From Chitinophaga agrisoli (lineage in GTDB: Bacteria; Bacteroidota; Bacteroidia; Chitinophagales; Chitinophagaceae): a stretch of DNA of 64,000 nt. The notes below the pieces were generated by a model, which ran no database searches, had not been told where the DNA came from, and saw only the letters and a list, made by a program, of their open reading frames with translations. The position numbers and the translations under genes were made by a program. The DNA lies in the NCBI RefSeq assembly GCF_008386695.1, contig NZ_VUOC01000004.1, forward strand, positions 1,800,327 to 1,864,326, in the 5' to 3' direction. Positions 23,890-32,711 of the stretch are shown one piece after another (within the stretch, counting starts at the first letter, position 1; each line of letters begins with the position of its first letter).

Positions 23890-26040
23890 ATGAAACCTGC
23901 CGAAAATATTAAACCGGACCTGATACTGGAGGAAACACAAATTCCCTTGGAGGAAGGGAGTAAAGGGAAAGTAGAAAAAATTGGAGGAAAAAGAATCGGC
24001 TATTATTACATCATCATCAAAAGTCTCAAAGAGAGTAAAAAAAATGATGTCGTTAGATGCGTATATATAAAGGGAATGTTCAATTTCGGGATTTGCGTAA
24101 TTAAAGAAGGTACATATGGTGACACAAAAGACAAACATGGAAGAGATATAATAGACAGATTACAGTGGCAAAAAAAACTACACCAATTACTTCACGGAAA
24201 AATAAGATTACCAAAACTACTGGGGAGCTTTGAGGAAAATGGCAACTATTACCTTGTACTGGAAAGAATAAAGGGAGTCTCATTAGCCAAAGCTATAAGA
24301 GCTGCAAAGGGAGAACTACGGGATGCTATAATCACAGGCAATAAACTTGGGATCACTTTCATAAAACATCTTATCGAACTAATAAGAACATTGAATACAC
24401 TTCATCAACACCAAATAGTCCACCGCGATGTAACACCCGCTAATTTTATGATTACGCCTAGTGGGAAAGTGTCGCTCATTGACATGGAACTTAGCTACTT
24501 AATTACCACTAACACGCCTAATCCTCCTTTCACGTTGGGCACTTACGGCTACATGTCACCAGAGCAACAGGCAGTGGATCCAAATCCAACAATTAAAGAA
24601 GACATCTTCTCTGTAGGTGCTATAATTCTATATATATGGAGTGGCATACATCCCCTGAAACTCGTCTATGGCACACCTGAAGATATCGCGTCAAAGGTGC
24701 AATTTTTTATACCAGAAAAGACTATGGCATCTCTGGTAACGCAATCTCTAATGTCTCCTCCCTCTATTCGTCCGTCCTTAAAAAACATCGAGCAAGCACT
24801 ACTAAAGTATAAGGATTCAGTACAGAAAACAAAAAAAAATACCACCGCGGATATAATATCGAAGGAACAGGTACTCCCTACATTACAAGAGGCTATCCAT
24901 ACATTAGGAAGCCCTCTGTTAGCAGACGAACAAGGGTGGTTCTCTGCCAATGTAAATCACCCCTTTGATGCCGACACACAAAAAATTATAAAAGCCAAAT
25001 ATGCCAGCTTTACTGGCGGAGACAGCGGAATTCTATATTTATTAGCGTGTGCAAAAAAAACAGGACTTGATGTCAGTCATTCACTTCAATGTGTGGACAA
25101 GAGCCTAACACTTATAGAAAAAAAGTATATAAATAGATTAAATAAAGCCGTACCCGGATTATATTATGGTGCTGATGGCATAGCAGTCTGCCTTTCCACA
25201 GCCATCGATCACGGCCTTATAAATTGCGAACCGATGTATCAAGAATGGATTAATAAACTATTAGGAAAAAAAAGCCAAACTAATAACTTAATGTATGGCA
25301 TTTCTGGGCAAGGTATTGCCAACATTCTATGCGAGGACTTTATACCATCGAATTTACTACAGAAAAGATTAACTGAATATGTACAACATTTAATAGACCA
25401 CCAGGAAAAAGACGGTTCATGGGTCCGTGCAATTTCCGGGAACAAGAAACGAATCACCCGCGGCCTCGCAACCGGCGTTGCAGGCATTAGCTATTTCCTA
25501 TTATCGGTCGCCCAAAAATACAACTCTTCAGATGCACTCAAAGCTGGTCAACTCGGGTTAGGCTGGTTAATGAAGAAGTCGATACATAAGGATAATATGG
25601 TGCAATGGCTATCATCAACAAATGATCCAATTATGCCATGGTGGAACGACGGAGCACCAGGAATTGCTATTGCTTTCCTAAAAGCCTATGAATTAACTCA
25701 AAATAAGGACTACAGAAAGTATGCCATAGGTGCGCTATCGACACAGAAGCCTCATGTTGTTTATGACAATTTAAGTCAACATCAAGGACTAAGTGGACTA
25801 GGAGAAGTATACTTGGAAGCTTATAAAATTCTGAAAGATGATGTCTGGTACGAACGAGCAAGCTGGATAGCCCAGATAGTAATGCTACTCCGGAGAACAC
25901 ATCCTCAATTCGGTCCGTATTGGCTGGTCGAAGATGAAAAGACACCCGTGGCGGGATTTATGCTTGGGAATAGCGGCGTCCTTCATTTTCTCCTCCGCTA
26001 TTGTAATCCAACATTAGTCAACGGCCCCCTGATGACATAA
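23890..26040 (+). CDS. Ser/Thr kinase-LanC fusion (lanthionine-synthetase-like), lacking lyase domain and zinc ligands
   Basis: A 716-residue cytoplasmic protein. Residues about 60-315 are a protein kinase close to that of class III/IV lanthionine synthetases: Lys72 in ICVIKEG, the typical DKHGRDIIDRLQ that follows, the catalytic loop IVHRDVTPANF (H178, D180, N185), DME for DFG at 198, and YMSPEQQ. Residues about 330-710 are a LanC-type alpha-toroid (GLYYGADGIAV, GISGQGIAN, RGLATGVAGISYF). The three zinc ligands of classical LanC are replaced: WNDGAPG (Asn586 for Cys) and HQG (631-633) where CHG is usual, which fits class III rather than class IV. The roughly 200-residue N-terminal lyase domain is absent. 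A terminator follows. The substrate is unknown; the nearest exported peptide gene is at 29354-29725. Confidence 0.85.
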   Translation: MKPAENIKPDLILEETQIPLEEGSKGKVEKIGGKRIGYYYIIIKSLKESKKNDVVRCVYIKGMFNFGICVIKEGTYGDTKDKHGRDIIDRLQWQKKLHQLLHGKIRLPKLLGSFEENGNYYLVLERIKGVSLAKAIRAAKGELRDAIITGNKLGITFIKHLIELIRTLNTLHQHQIVHRDVTPANFMITPSGKVSLIDMELSYLITTNTPNPPFTLGTYGYMSPEQQAVDPNPTIKEDIFSVGAIILYIWSGIHPLKLVYGTPEDIASKVQFFIPEKTMASLVTQSLMSPPSIRPSLKNIEQALLKYKDSVQKTKKNTTADIISKEQVLPTLQEAIHTLGSPLLADEQGWFSANVNHPFDADTQKIIKAKYASFTGGDSGILYLLACAKKTGLDVSHSLQCVDKSLTLIEKKYINRLNKAVPGLYYGADGIAVCLSTAIDHGLINCEPMYQEWINKLLGKKSQTNNLMYGISGQGIANILCEDFIPSNLLQKRLTEYVQHLIDHQEKDGSWVRAISGNKKRITRGLATGVAGISYFLLSVAQKYNSSDALKAGQLGLGWLMKKSIHKDNMVQWLSSTNDPIMPWWNDGAPGIAIAFLKAYELTQNKDYRKYAIGALSTQKPHVVYDNLSQHQGLSGLGEVYLEAYKILKDDVWYERASWIAQIVMLLRRTHPQFGPYWLVEDEKTPVAGFMLGNSGVLHFLLRYCNPTLVNGPLMT

Positions 26041-26140
26041 TCCCCATTTCGCTTCACTAAAATAAACGGTTCATCGAGTTCAAGGGGATGCTGAGATGGC
26101 TATAATATGGCCAGATTTTCTACTGATTCTCACCGAAATA

Positions 26141-26167
26141 AAAAGATCCCTACATACGGGATCTTTA
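26141..26167. terminator. bidirectional rho-independent terminator
   Basis: Nine-base arms AAAGATCCC (26142-26150) and GGGATCTTT (26158-26166) with a seven-base loop, with A/T-rich ends suited to either direction. It separates the convergent kinase-LanC gene and the phosphoesterase-like gene. Confidence 0.8.
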
Positions 26168-26287
26168 AAACAACAAAGGAGAATATATTCTGTTTGTTAA
26201 ACCATAGAAAAAACACTCAGATTTTTATGCTCGATTCTCTTCCAGTTCTGCTACATTACTACACAGAGACGTATTATCGATAGTAAA

Positions 26288-27202
26288 TTATCTAATTCTC
26301 CGGCGTGTCCCTTCCATACGCACGTGAAAAAAAATTCCATTTCTTATCAGTATCCATTCAGTTATATCGACAGAGTCTCCAGCATTTACGTTAATCACTC
26401 TTCCATCAAATATCGACAAAACGGTCTTTATCGCTGTATGGCTGGTAATCATAGTATTTACCCCAAATGATGCTAATAATTTTTCAACTTCTCGCTTCGA
26501 TGGTCCACTAAAAGAGATTTCTCCAGTTGGATCAACCAAATTCCCCAGTTCACTTAAATGCTTGGACATTGAATTCATGCCTATTCCGCTTTTTCTTATA
26601 TATTGAGACCTTGCAATCTCATTTATACACTCCACATTACCACCAGGCCCGTCAGACAACCTCGCTACTCCCCCGTATGTAAATAACACATCCCCTATTC
26701 GCTCAGCAACGTTTTTAGTTTGTAACCAACGCCAAAGCTCATTATTACCATCATACAGTACAGCGTATGGTATTGACGATTTCCACGGAACCTTTGCGTA
26801 CCTTGGCTGCCTAAATCTCCATTCCCCCTCAAGCCCCTTTAGCTCATAATCTCCTAGCAGAAAATGAACATGCCCTCCCTTCCTCATCGCTCTCTCTTCT
26901 AACGAATAAATAAGCCAAAGACATTCAACACTTTGTTCATCTTTATCAAAGCAATTTCCAAGGATAACGAGATGACCATTTCCAAAAGTCCATCTATAGT
27001 ATTTATCAATCACCTTTTCTTTCAATAATAACCGGCGTAGGCTCCTGAAACGACCCGCAACGTCCGCGACGACCACAACCCTATCAGGCATAACGTAGGT
27101 AGACGGCTCAACACTAAGAGTCTCCTTTATCCTAAATGAAAAGTGCCCTCTTCCACTCTTAGTACCAGGTGCCCTAAGAGATATCTTGAATTTTTGATTC
27201 AT
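26288..27202 (-). CDS. degenerate metallophosphoesterase-fold protein (pseudophosphatase)
   Basis: A 304-residue protein without a signal peptide. It is homologous to the C-terminal domain of the fusion at 29869-32430 (both have WTFGNGHLV followed by CLWLIYSLE or VLWLIYLLE, and a closing GRVIN). Every metal-site motif of the fusion's phosphoesterase is altered here: DIEG becomes DVAG (47-50), GDFFDRG becomes GNCFDKD (82-88), GNHE becomes GDYE (117-120), CHGG becomes TYGG (Tyr176), and GHT becomes SHT (254-256). It is therefore probably inactive and may bind a phosphoprotein or compete with an active partner. The ATG at 27202 is preferred over a TTG two codons upstream. It is the last gene of the minus-strand block, converging on the kinase-LanC gene. 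Confidence 0.8.
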   Translation of the reverse strand: MNQKFKISLRAPGTKSGRGHFSFRIKETLSVEPSTYVMPDRVVVVADVAGRFRSLRRLLLKEKVIDKYYRWTFGNGHLVILGNCFDKDEQSVECLWLIYSLEERAMRKGGHVHFLLGDYELKGLEGEWRFRQPRYAKVPWKSSIPYAVLYDGNNELWRWLQTKNVAERIGDVLFTYGGVARLSDGPGGNVECINEIARSQYIRKSGIGMNSMSKHLSELGNLVDPTGEISFSGPSKREVEKLLASFGVNTMITSHTAIKTVLSIFDGRVINVNAGDSVDITEWILIRNGIFFHVRMEGTRRRIR

Positions 27203-27263
27203 ATACAAATATCTAAGCCATTTTTTACATCCCCTCTCCTTTGAAGTCTTCAGAATTCACATG

Positions 27264-27815
27264 TCAATCTCCATCAACTTTCAGCCTAAAGAATTTAGCT
27301 AGCTCACCTTTTATATTAGTTGGTACACATGATATCTTCTCGAAGACCCTACGACGGTGCGCATAATAAATTTCCGGTCTTGTAAAACTAAGATCATTTA
27401 TAAATGCTTGGTGCGTAGAATCAATAAATATATTGTGCGCGCCAATCGGCAACTCACAGCCCTGTTCATTAAAAAACGACTCAATAATCCGACGTCCACT
27501 CCCCGTTATAATTATAAAGTGCTGATCATCGATCTGATCTTTATACTTCACAATGCTGTCTATAGTCTTCTTCCTACAAGACGGACAAGCTGCCTCAACG
27601 GGTAATATCAGAAAAAAAAGAGAATCCTCTTTCATACTTTCAATATCATTTCCATCAGAAGTAAGATTTGTCAGCCGCCGGAATAGTGTATCCTGTAAAC
27701 TGTTCTCCGCTATTATCTTATTGAAAGATCCACTTTTCTTGCTTTCCTGCTTGCAAGACAAAAACAGGATAGTCATTCCAATAACAAGGAAACCGTTTAT
27801 GTGTCGAGAAAACAT
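27264..27815 (-). CDS. thioredoxin-fold lipoprotein with CPSC motif
   Basis: A 183-residue lipoprotein (signal MFSRHINGFLVIGMTILFLSC, lipidated Cys21). The mature part has a thioredoxin-like strand followed by a redox-type CPSC pair (C77, C80) in FLILPVEAACPSCRKKTID, then IIITGSGRRI and a late INDLSFTRPEIYY. It could be a membrane-anchored thiol-disulfide protein acting in the periplasm or at the surface, a reasonable fit with the four-cysteine peptide encoded two genes upstream. It lies 24 bases after the DUF4221-like gene and 61 before the pseudophosphatase, so the three probably form an operon. Confidence 0.72.
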   Translation of the reverse strand: MFSRHINGFLVIGMTILFLSCKQESKKSGSFNKIIAENSLQDTLFRRLTNLTSDGNDIESMKEDSLFFLILPVEAACPSCRKKTIDSIVKYKDQIDDQHFIIITGSGRRIIESFFNEQGCELPIGAHNIFIDSTHQAFINDLSFTRPEIYYAHRRRVFEKISCVPTNIKGELAKFFRLKVDGD

Positions 27816-27839
27816 TTTTATATATTTTTTTTAACTACA

Positions 27840-29024
27840 TCAGTAACTCGCTAACTTATTGCTCTCTAATGAGTCACCATAATCTAATCGGATAAAATGC
27901 AGCGCCTTATCATCCTCTATCTTATAACGTGCATACATACTACCATCGTTTGTAAAGAACAAAGACGACAGTGCTATATCGCGATCTATCACAGATTCTC
28001 CGATAATTCTAAAATTCTCATCAAAAATGATCAAACTTTGTTCCTTTTTCCATCTCTTGTTGATAAAATCTGCCTTGCTCAATTTCCGCTCTGCAACCCT
28101 CAAATAGCGCCGACGATGAGAATCAAAATAAATGGCCCCATAAGCGTCATTCGACAACTCCCTTCGAATAACATCTTCTTTCGTATCAACTCTATCTGCT
28201 TCTGGAAATTCAATCTCTCCAGTTTGAAACTGACTTTTTCCATTATATGCGTAATTAAAATTCAAAAAGTCAGTTTCATAAATATTTGTGTCAGCAGGAA
28301 AGCTAAATACAAAATGCCCTTGGTTATTATAACAATAACTAGGATAATAGTATCCGTAATCGTATCCGTACTTTATGTATCCTTCAGGCAGGTGATAGAG
28401 CATTTTCGCCGTTTTATTTTGCAGATCAAATCGGTAAATAACTCTCCATTTCTTTCTATTCTTCCTATCAGCGATACTCATTCTAGGCCGAGCCTCCGCG
28501 TACAAGTTATTCTCCGTCAAAACTCCTGGATTCAAATTATCAAATGCTGACACTGCCATATATGGATCGGTTGGACATTCGATTGAATATCTAATCTGTC
28601 CCAAACTATCCAAAAAGTAAAGGTACCCATTGTTATTCACCCATATGGAATCCATATTCTTACAAAAAACCGTTGTCTTGTAAAAAGACATTTTGTGAAA
28701 TGATTCCTTTAAAGAGATTCTCTTAATCAAATTTCTGTTATAGAAATCATATATATTTACTGATCTCGATTGCTTATCAAAAAATGAAATATAAGAGACA
28801 CCATCCTGTATAAAATAGTTAAATGACTTAAGTACCGAAAATGTAGCAGAATCAAGTCTAAATTGAATATCATCGTCCGTCCTAACTATCTGTACGGCTG
28901 CATATGATGGTGTGAGAGATCTATATGTACTTTTAGAGCTTGACAAATCTAAGCAGCTTGACTGCAGCAATACAAAACAAATAAAAATTATTCTTGAGTT
29001 TCTCATCGGCAACATAGTAAACAT
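27840..29024 (-). CDS. DUF4221-like beta-propeller lipoprotein
   Basis: A 394-residue lipoprotein (LLQSSC, lipidated Cys near 24). The rest is a long series of beta strands in the style of the six-bladed propeller lipoproteins that Bacteroidota keep next to SusC/SusD or peptide genes, for example SVNIYDFYNRNLIKRISL, SIWVNNNGYLYFLDSLGQ, KWRVIYRFDLQNKTAKMLY and RRRYLRVAERK. Propellers of this kind bind ligands at the cell surface; no catalytic motif is seen. The start could be the ATG at 29024 or the later one at 29006, just ahead of the signal peptide core. It is AT-rich like its neighbours and follows the peptide gene after a strong hairpin. Confidence 0.75.
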   Translation of the reverse strand: MFTMLPMRNSRIIFICFVLLQSSCLDLSSSKSTYRSLTPSYAAVQIVRTDDDIQFRLDSATFSVLKSFNYFIQDGVSYISFFDKQSRSVNIYDFYNRNLIKRISLKESFHKMSFYKTTVFCKNMDSIWVNNNGYLYFLDSLGQIRYSIECPTDPYMAVSAFDNLNPGVLTENNLYAEARPRMSIADRKNRKKWRVIYRFDLQNKTAKMLYHLPEGYIKYGYDYGYYYPSYCYNNQGHFVFSFPADTNIYETDFLNFNYAYNGKSQFQTGEIEFPEADRVDTKEDVIRRELSNDAYGAIYFDSHRRRYLRVAERKLSKADFINKRWKKEQSLIIFDENFRIIGESVIDRDIALSSLFFTNDGSMYARYKIEDDKALHFIRLDYGDSLESNKLASY

Positions 29025-29353
29025 TTTATTCCAAGTTTATCTTGACACAATATTGTGTGAAGCAACATTTTCCGTTTACCTTCACGACTCATAGTAATCT
29101 CTTCAATCTATCGCCTATACCCTTAGCAAATCTACATGTCGTTAATGCAAAAAAAATGCGCTAAGATTCCATGTTCTCCCTTATATCTAGTACTTTTCCC
29201 TTAGGGCAGGTCTCCAATCTCAAAAATCTACAACAATAAATATATCAGTCCACACTAAGTAGTTCTGGTGATTTGTCTAAACACCTGATCGAACAAACAA
29301 ATAACAGAAATAACTTTCTGCACTGCAGTACAGAAAGTTATTGCTTTCAAAAA
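29025..29353. other. gap after the peptide gene, AT-rich
   Basis: Apart from the hairpin at 29310-29341 I see no gene here. The remainder is AT-rich and probably carries the 5' leader or promoter of the DUF4221-like gene; I find no clear TAnnTTTG element. Confidence 0.4.
29310..29341 (-). terminator. strong hairpin after the peptide gene (terminator or attenuator)
   Basis: Perfect 11-base arms ATAACTTTCTG (29310-29320) and CAGAAAGTTAT (29331-29341) enclose a ten-base loop with its own ACTGCAGT core. It lies 12 bases past the peptide stop. The minus strand continues ATTTCTGTTATTTGTTTG, T-rich but interrupted, so partial termination would give more peptide message than message for the downstream genes. 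Confidence 0.75.
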
Positions 29354-29725
29354 TCAAGCAGTACATCCAGTCCCCTCGTGATCTACAGGAACTGTCTTAA
29401 TTGATACCGTCGTACCATTTGTAGACTGCCCGATCGGGGTTGAATCGTTTCTATTATCAGGCAAGCCAGATGCAGAATTCCTTGCTGTTTTATCCCCAGC
29501 AAATGCATCCTGATGACCACCACCAACCTTGATGGAAACATCACAAGTAGGTGAATTGTCTTGATCAAACGTACATGTTACTGCCTGACCAGATCCGTCT
29601 GCCCTGCAACTACCTGTTTGAACTACAGCAGACTTCTTGGAGGGTAACATAGCCGCTGTCACTGCTGATGCAGTCATAAGCACAACACCCAATATGGATA
29701 GTTTTCTTACTGTCATTTTTTCCAT
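29354..29725 (-). CDS. small exported peptide with four cysteines
   Basis: A 123-residue protein with a basic start and hydrophobic stretch (VRKLSILGVVLMTASAVTAA) typical of an export signal. The mature part of about 98 residues is rich in Ser, Thr, Gly and Asp, with cysteines at 40, 51, 61 and 121. I see no known domain; its layout resembles the DUF6520-type small exported peptides of this phylum, and two shorter peptides in this window (51387 and 56884) share the general plan. It sits between the thioredoxin-phosphoesterase fusion and the propeller lipoprotein, with a strong hairpin behind it. It is a candidate substrate of the locus, though whether it is modified by the kinase-LanC enzyme is speculation. 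Confidence 0.75.
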   Translation of the reverse strand: MEKMTVRKLSILGVVLMTASAVTAAMLPSKKSAVVQTGSCRADGSGQAVTCTFDQDNSPTCDVSIKVGGGHQDAFAGDKTARNSASGLPDNRNDSTPIGQSTNGTTVSIKTVPVDHEGTGCTA

Positions 29726-29868
29726 GATTGAAAGGATTTAGTTATTAGAAATAGTAAACTATCAATTATTATGGCCACATAATTTGTTACGAAAATAAGA
29801 AGGAGTAATGCAAAAAAAATGCATCACCCCAAATGATATTCGACAAAGAAAACGTCCGTTCTATATCT

Positions 29869-32430
29869 TCACCTCACTACCATCCCGTCACTGATTAGTA
29901 GACGTCTTTCACCATGCCTATTCACTCGAAAAAACTCACCATTTTCAATAAGCAGTGCTTCGGATTTTCTCTTTGCGTGCTCTGTGTCGGTATTAATAAC
30001 CCTCCCACCATAATAAACACCAATAGTCCCAGATTGATTGATTGTATGACCCGTAACAATTTTTCTAACCCCAAATTTTTTAAGCGTACTGTCTATCTGT
30101 TGTAAGGAAGCTTCATTCTCATTGTAATATCCCCTATACCAAAACGGCGAATATTTCTTATTATACAAAACATTCAGAACCCCTTCATTTCCTCCAATCT
30201 CATGCTCCCTATCATAATATTCACGGGCAGAGGCATTTATAGACTCCAATGAGATATCCAAGCCATTAACATTACTAGAAATACCACCATGACATACTAA
30301 TAGATCACCAATTTTTTCAATTATATTTTTTGTCCTTAGCCATCTTCCAAGTTCACTATCCTTACCCCATAACGATTGGTAATCACTACCCAGTATCCGA
30401 GCATTGTTGTGATACTTCTGTTGTACATACCTAAGATCGCCATTCAAGTTCATTATCTCATGATTTCCCAGAACAAAGTGTACATATCCCCCCTTCTCCC
30501 TGGCTTTTTGCTCTAATAAATATATCAACCACAGTACCTCAGTCACTTGTTTACCTCTATCAAAAAAATCCCCCGCAAGTACCAAATGCCCATTTCCAAA
30601 GGTCCAGTTATAATCTTGATCAATAACCCCATTTGATTGCAATAACTCACGAAAAGCTTCAAAGTTCCCCTCAATGTCCGAAAGTACCATTAGGGATGAC
30701 GGCATTTCAAATACAGTTGGCTCCGGTGTCAATTTTTGCTTTAGTTTCACCTTAAAACCCCTATCCTCCATATCAGTCATAACAGGAAGCAAGAGCTGCT
30801 CTTTTTGGCTTATATTGTATATCTCTTCCCTTACAATACTCTTTCCTCTATCGCTCCCCGTTACTGTTTTGCATACAATAGTGGAATCATCATATACTAA
30901 ATAAGGTCCATCCATTATTTCCGCTACCTTCTGTTTGATCATTCGCCCAAGTATTTCCCCATTTTTTACCAACGGGCTTGGAGCCGGATAAAATGCGATT
31001 TTACCCTCAGCGTCTATTAAAAAAAATCGAGGGTAAGAAGAGACGTTATACGATTCCAGCACAGAATGGTTTCCACCTTCCCCCTCTGTATATAAATTTA
31101 TTCCCTTCCCGGTGGTATATTTCCCGCGGTTAATACTTTCAATCCATCTTTTTTTATCCTCATCGATAGAAATACTTACAAATGCAACATTGGGATTGTC
31201 TTCAAACGCCTTTTCAATATTGGTTAGCGCAGGAACGATCTGGGTACATCCAGTGCAACCAGTAAACCAAAAGTCCATAAATACAACTTTCCCTTTTAAA
31301 TCGGTCAATGAAAATTTCTTCCCATCCACATCGGTTAATGAAAAAAACGGAGCATATGCGCCTTCTTCCACTCGCAGAGATCCCTCAACATATTTCTTCA
31401 CGTATTTTTTCTGTTTAAAATACCCCGGGATAGACATAAAGTCATCAACACATGATAAGTACTCAGGGTTCGTTCCTCCCTTTCTTAGCATGTATACTGT
31501 TAAAATGGTTGTTAGCATCTTAGCTCTTGCTAATCCAGAATAATTATTCCTTATAAAATAATATAATCCCACGTTTTGTTCGACAAGATCCTGATTAAAA
31601 AAAGAATCCTTAAATCCCTCAGTATACTGATATAAAATCCGACTAAATGGACTACAGTAAAAGTCGGCTAGCTGATTAAGCATAGTATTGTCATCCACCG
31701 GCAGTCGCACGACAGCAGATCTACCTATAGTCGTGTCATAAATCCTAACCAAATCAGCGTCAGACAGGCCAACTTTTTTTCTATTATAAACCAATATGCC
31801 AAACTTCTCGGCTCTATTTTGCTCGCCCAGACTAATCATATTTCCATTTAAATAAGTAAATGCAACTGCCGTCATCCCATCTTTATACTTATTCATTATT
31901 TTTTGTTTTTTCATGGCAATACTGTCACATTGCTGGGAGAAAAAAAGATAACGCTGCAAAAGAGAAAAGCCAATAGGCGGATCAGGTTTATAATGCACCT
32001 TGCTAATTTCACCCCAAACAATAAAGTTAGTAGCCCCCTTTCCCATATATCGAATATTGTCTGCATCATTAACAAGATGTAAAGAATCTCCAGGTTCCAT
32101 GAAGCCAGATGCAAATCTGTTTATTGGCCCCCTCAATCGATTTATGCTATATGGATTCTGACAAAATATTTTCACTGCAACTGGCCTGTCGGTATAAACA
32201 ACCTTTTTGAACCTCCCCTTTGTTAAGGGTATAGCCTCACTCTTATACTCTGTCTTCAGATCACTAAAATGATAATCGGCAAGATCATCGGGATTAAAAT
32301 ACTCTAATAGTACAGTATCTACTTTATATCCTGTTGTGAAATTTCCTTCAATAACAATCTTCCCTTTTTGAGCATTCACCAACAATGGACACAATAACAT
32401 AGCTAGAAAAAATAGCACTTTTCTGATCAT
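29869..32430 (-). CDS. periplasmic thioredoxin (TlpA-like)-metallophosphoesterase fusion
   Basis: An 853-residue exported protein (signal MIRKVLFFLAMLLCPLLVNAQ). Residues about 25-360 are the DUF4369-like and helical N-terminal part common in Bacteroidota TlpA proteins. Residues about 370-530 are a TlpA/AhpC-type thioredoxin with FTGCTGCTQIV (Cys392 and Cys395), AFVSISIDED and the cis-Pro segment SSYPRFFLID. Residues about 575-853 are a calcineurin-like phosphoesterase with complete family motifs: SDIEGNF (about 583), GDFFDRG, GNHEIMN, VCHGGI and VTGHT. Such a fusion of a thiol-disulfide domain to a phosphatase is unusual to me. It follows SusD by 281 bases and precedes the exported peptide gene. 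Its C-terminal domain has a degenerate paralogue at 26288-27202. Confidence 0.85.
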   Translation of the reverse strand: MIRKVLFFLAMLLCPLLVNAQKGKIVIEGNFTTGYKVDTVLLEYFNPDDLADYHFSDLKTEYKSEAIPLTKGRFKKVVYTDRPVAVKIFCQNPYSINRLRGPINRFASGFMEPGDSLHLVNDADNIRYMGKGATNFIVWGEISKVHYKPDPPIGFSLLQRYLFFSQQCDSIAMKKQKIMNKYKDGMTAVAFTYLNGNMISLGEQNRAEKFGILVYNRKKVGLSDADLVRIYDTTIGRSAVVRLPVDDNTMLNQLADFYCSPFSRILYQYTEGFKDSFFNQDLVEQNVGLYYFIRNNYSGLARAKMLTTILTVYMLRKGGTNPEYLSCVDDFMSIPGYFKQKKYVKKYVEGSLRVEEGAYAPFFSLTDVDGKKFSLTDLKGKVVFMDFWFTGCTGCTQIVPALTNIEKAFEDNPNVAFVSISIDEDKKRWIESINRGKYTTGKGINLYTEGEGGNHSVLESYNVSSYPRFFLIDAEGKIAFYPAPSPLVKNGEILGRMIKQKVAEIMDGPYLVYDDSTIVCKTVTGSDRGKSIVREEIYNISQKEQLLLPVMTDMEDRGFKVKLKQKLTPEPTVFEMPSSLMVLSDIEGNFEAFRELLQSNGVIDQDYNWTFGNGHLVLAGDFFDRGKQVTEVLWLIYLLEQKAREKGGYVHFVLGNHEIMNLNGDLRYVQQKYHNNARILGSDYQSLWGKDSELGRWLRTKNIIEKIGDLLVCHGGISSNVNGLDISLESINASAREYYDREHEIGGNEGVLNVLYNKKYSPFWYRGYYNENEASLQQIDSTLKKFGVRKIVTGHTINQSGTIGVYYGGRVINTDTEHAKRKSEALLIENGEFFRVNRHGERRLLISDGMVVR

Positions 32431-32711
32431 ACATTAATATTTAACTTTAAAAAAACACTATAACTATAAATCCGCTTCCATTCTTATATCATTCAGTTCC
32501 CGCATTTTATCCCACAATTTGTTTAAATGCAATGATTAGAAAAGTCGCATCCTACCAACCACTATAATACATACTCTATACTATTTCTACCCATATTCGA
32601 TAGCCACCACTGCCTATTAGAAAACATCTCAATCTTCATTCGTCTATCCAGAACTACTGGTGCTTCCCTCTTTGCCATCACAGCGATAATATATACAGTC
32701 CTGACGCTAAT

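Noticed and set aside
26041-26287. Precursor peptide gene next to the kinase-LanC gene
   Set aside because: Only very short frames occur here and the space is taken by a bidirectional terminator; no leader-core peptide could be read on either strand.
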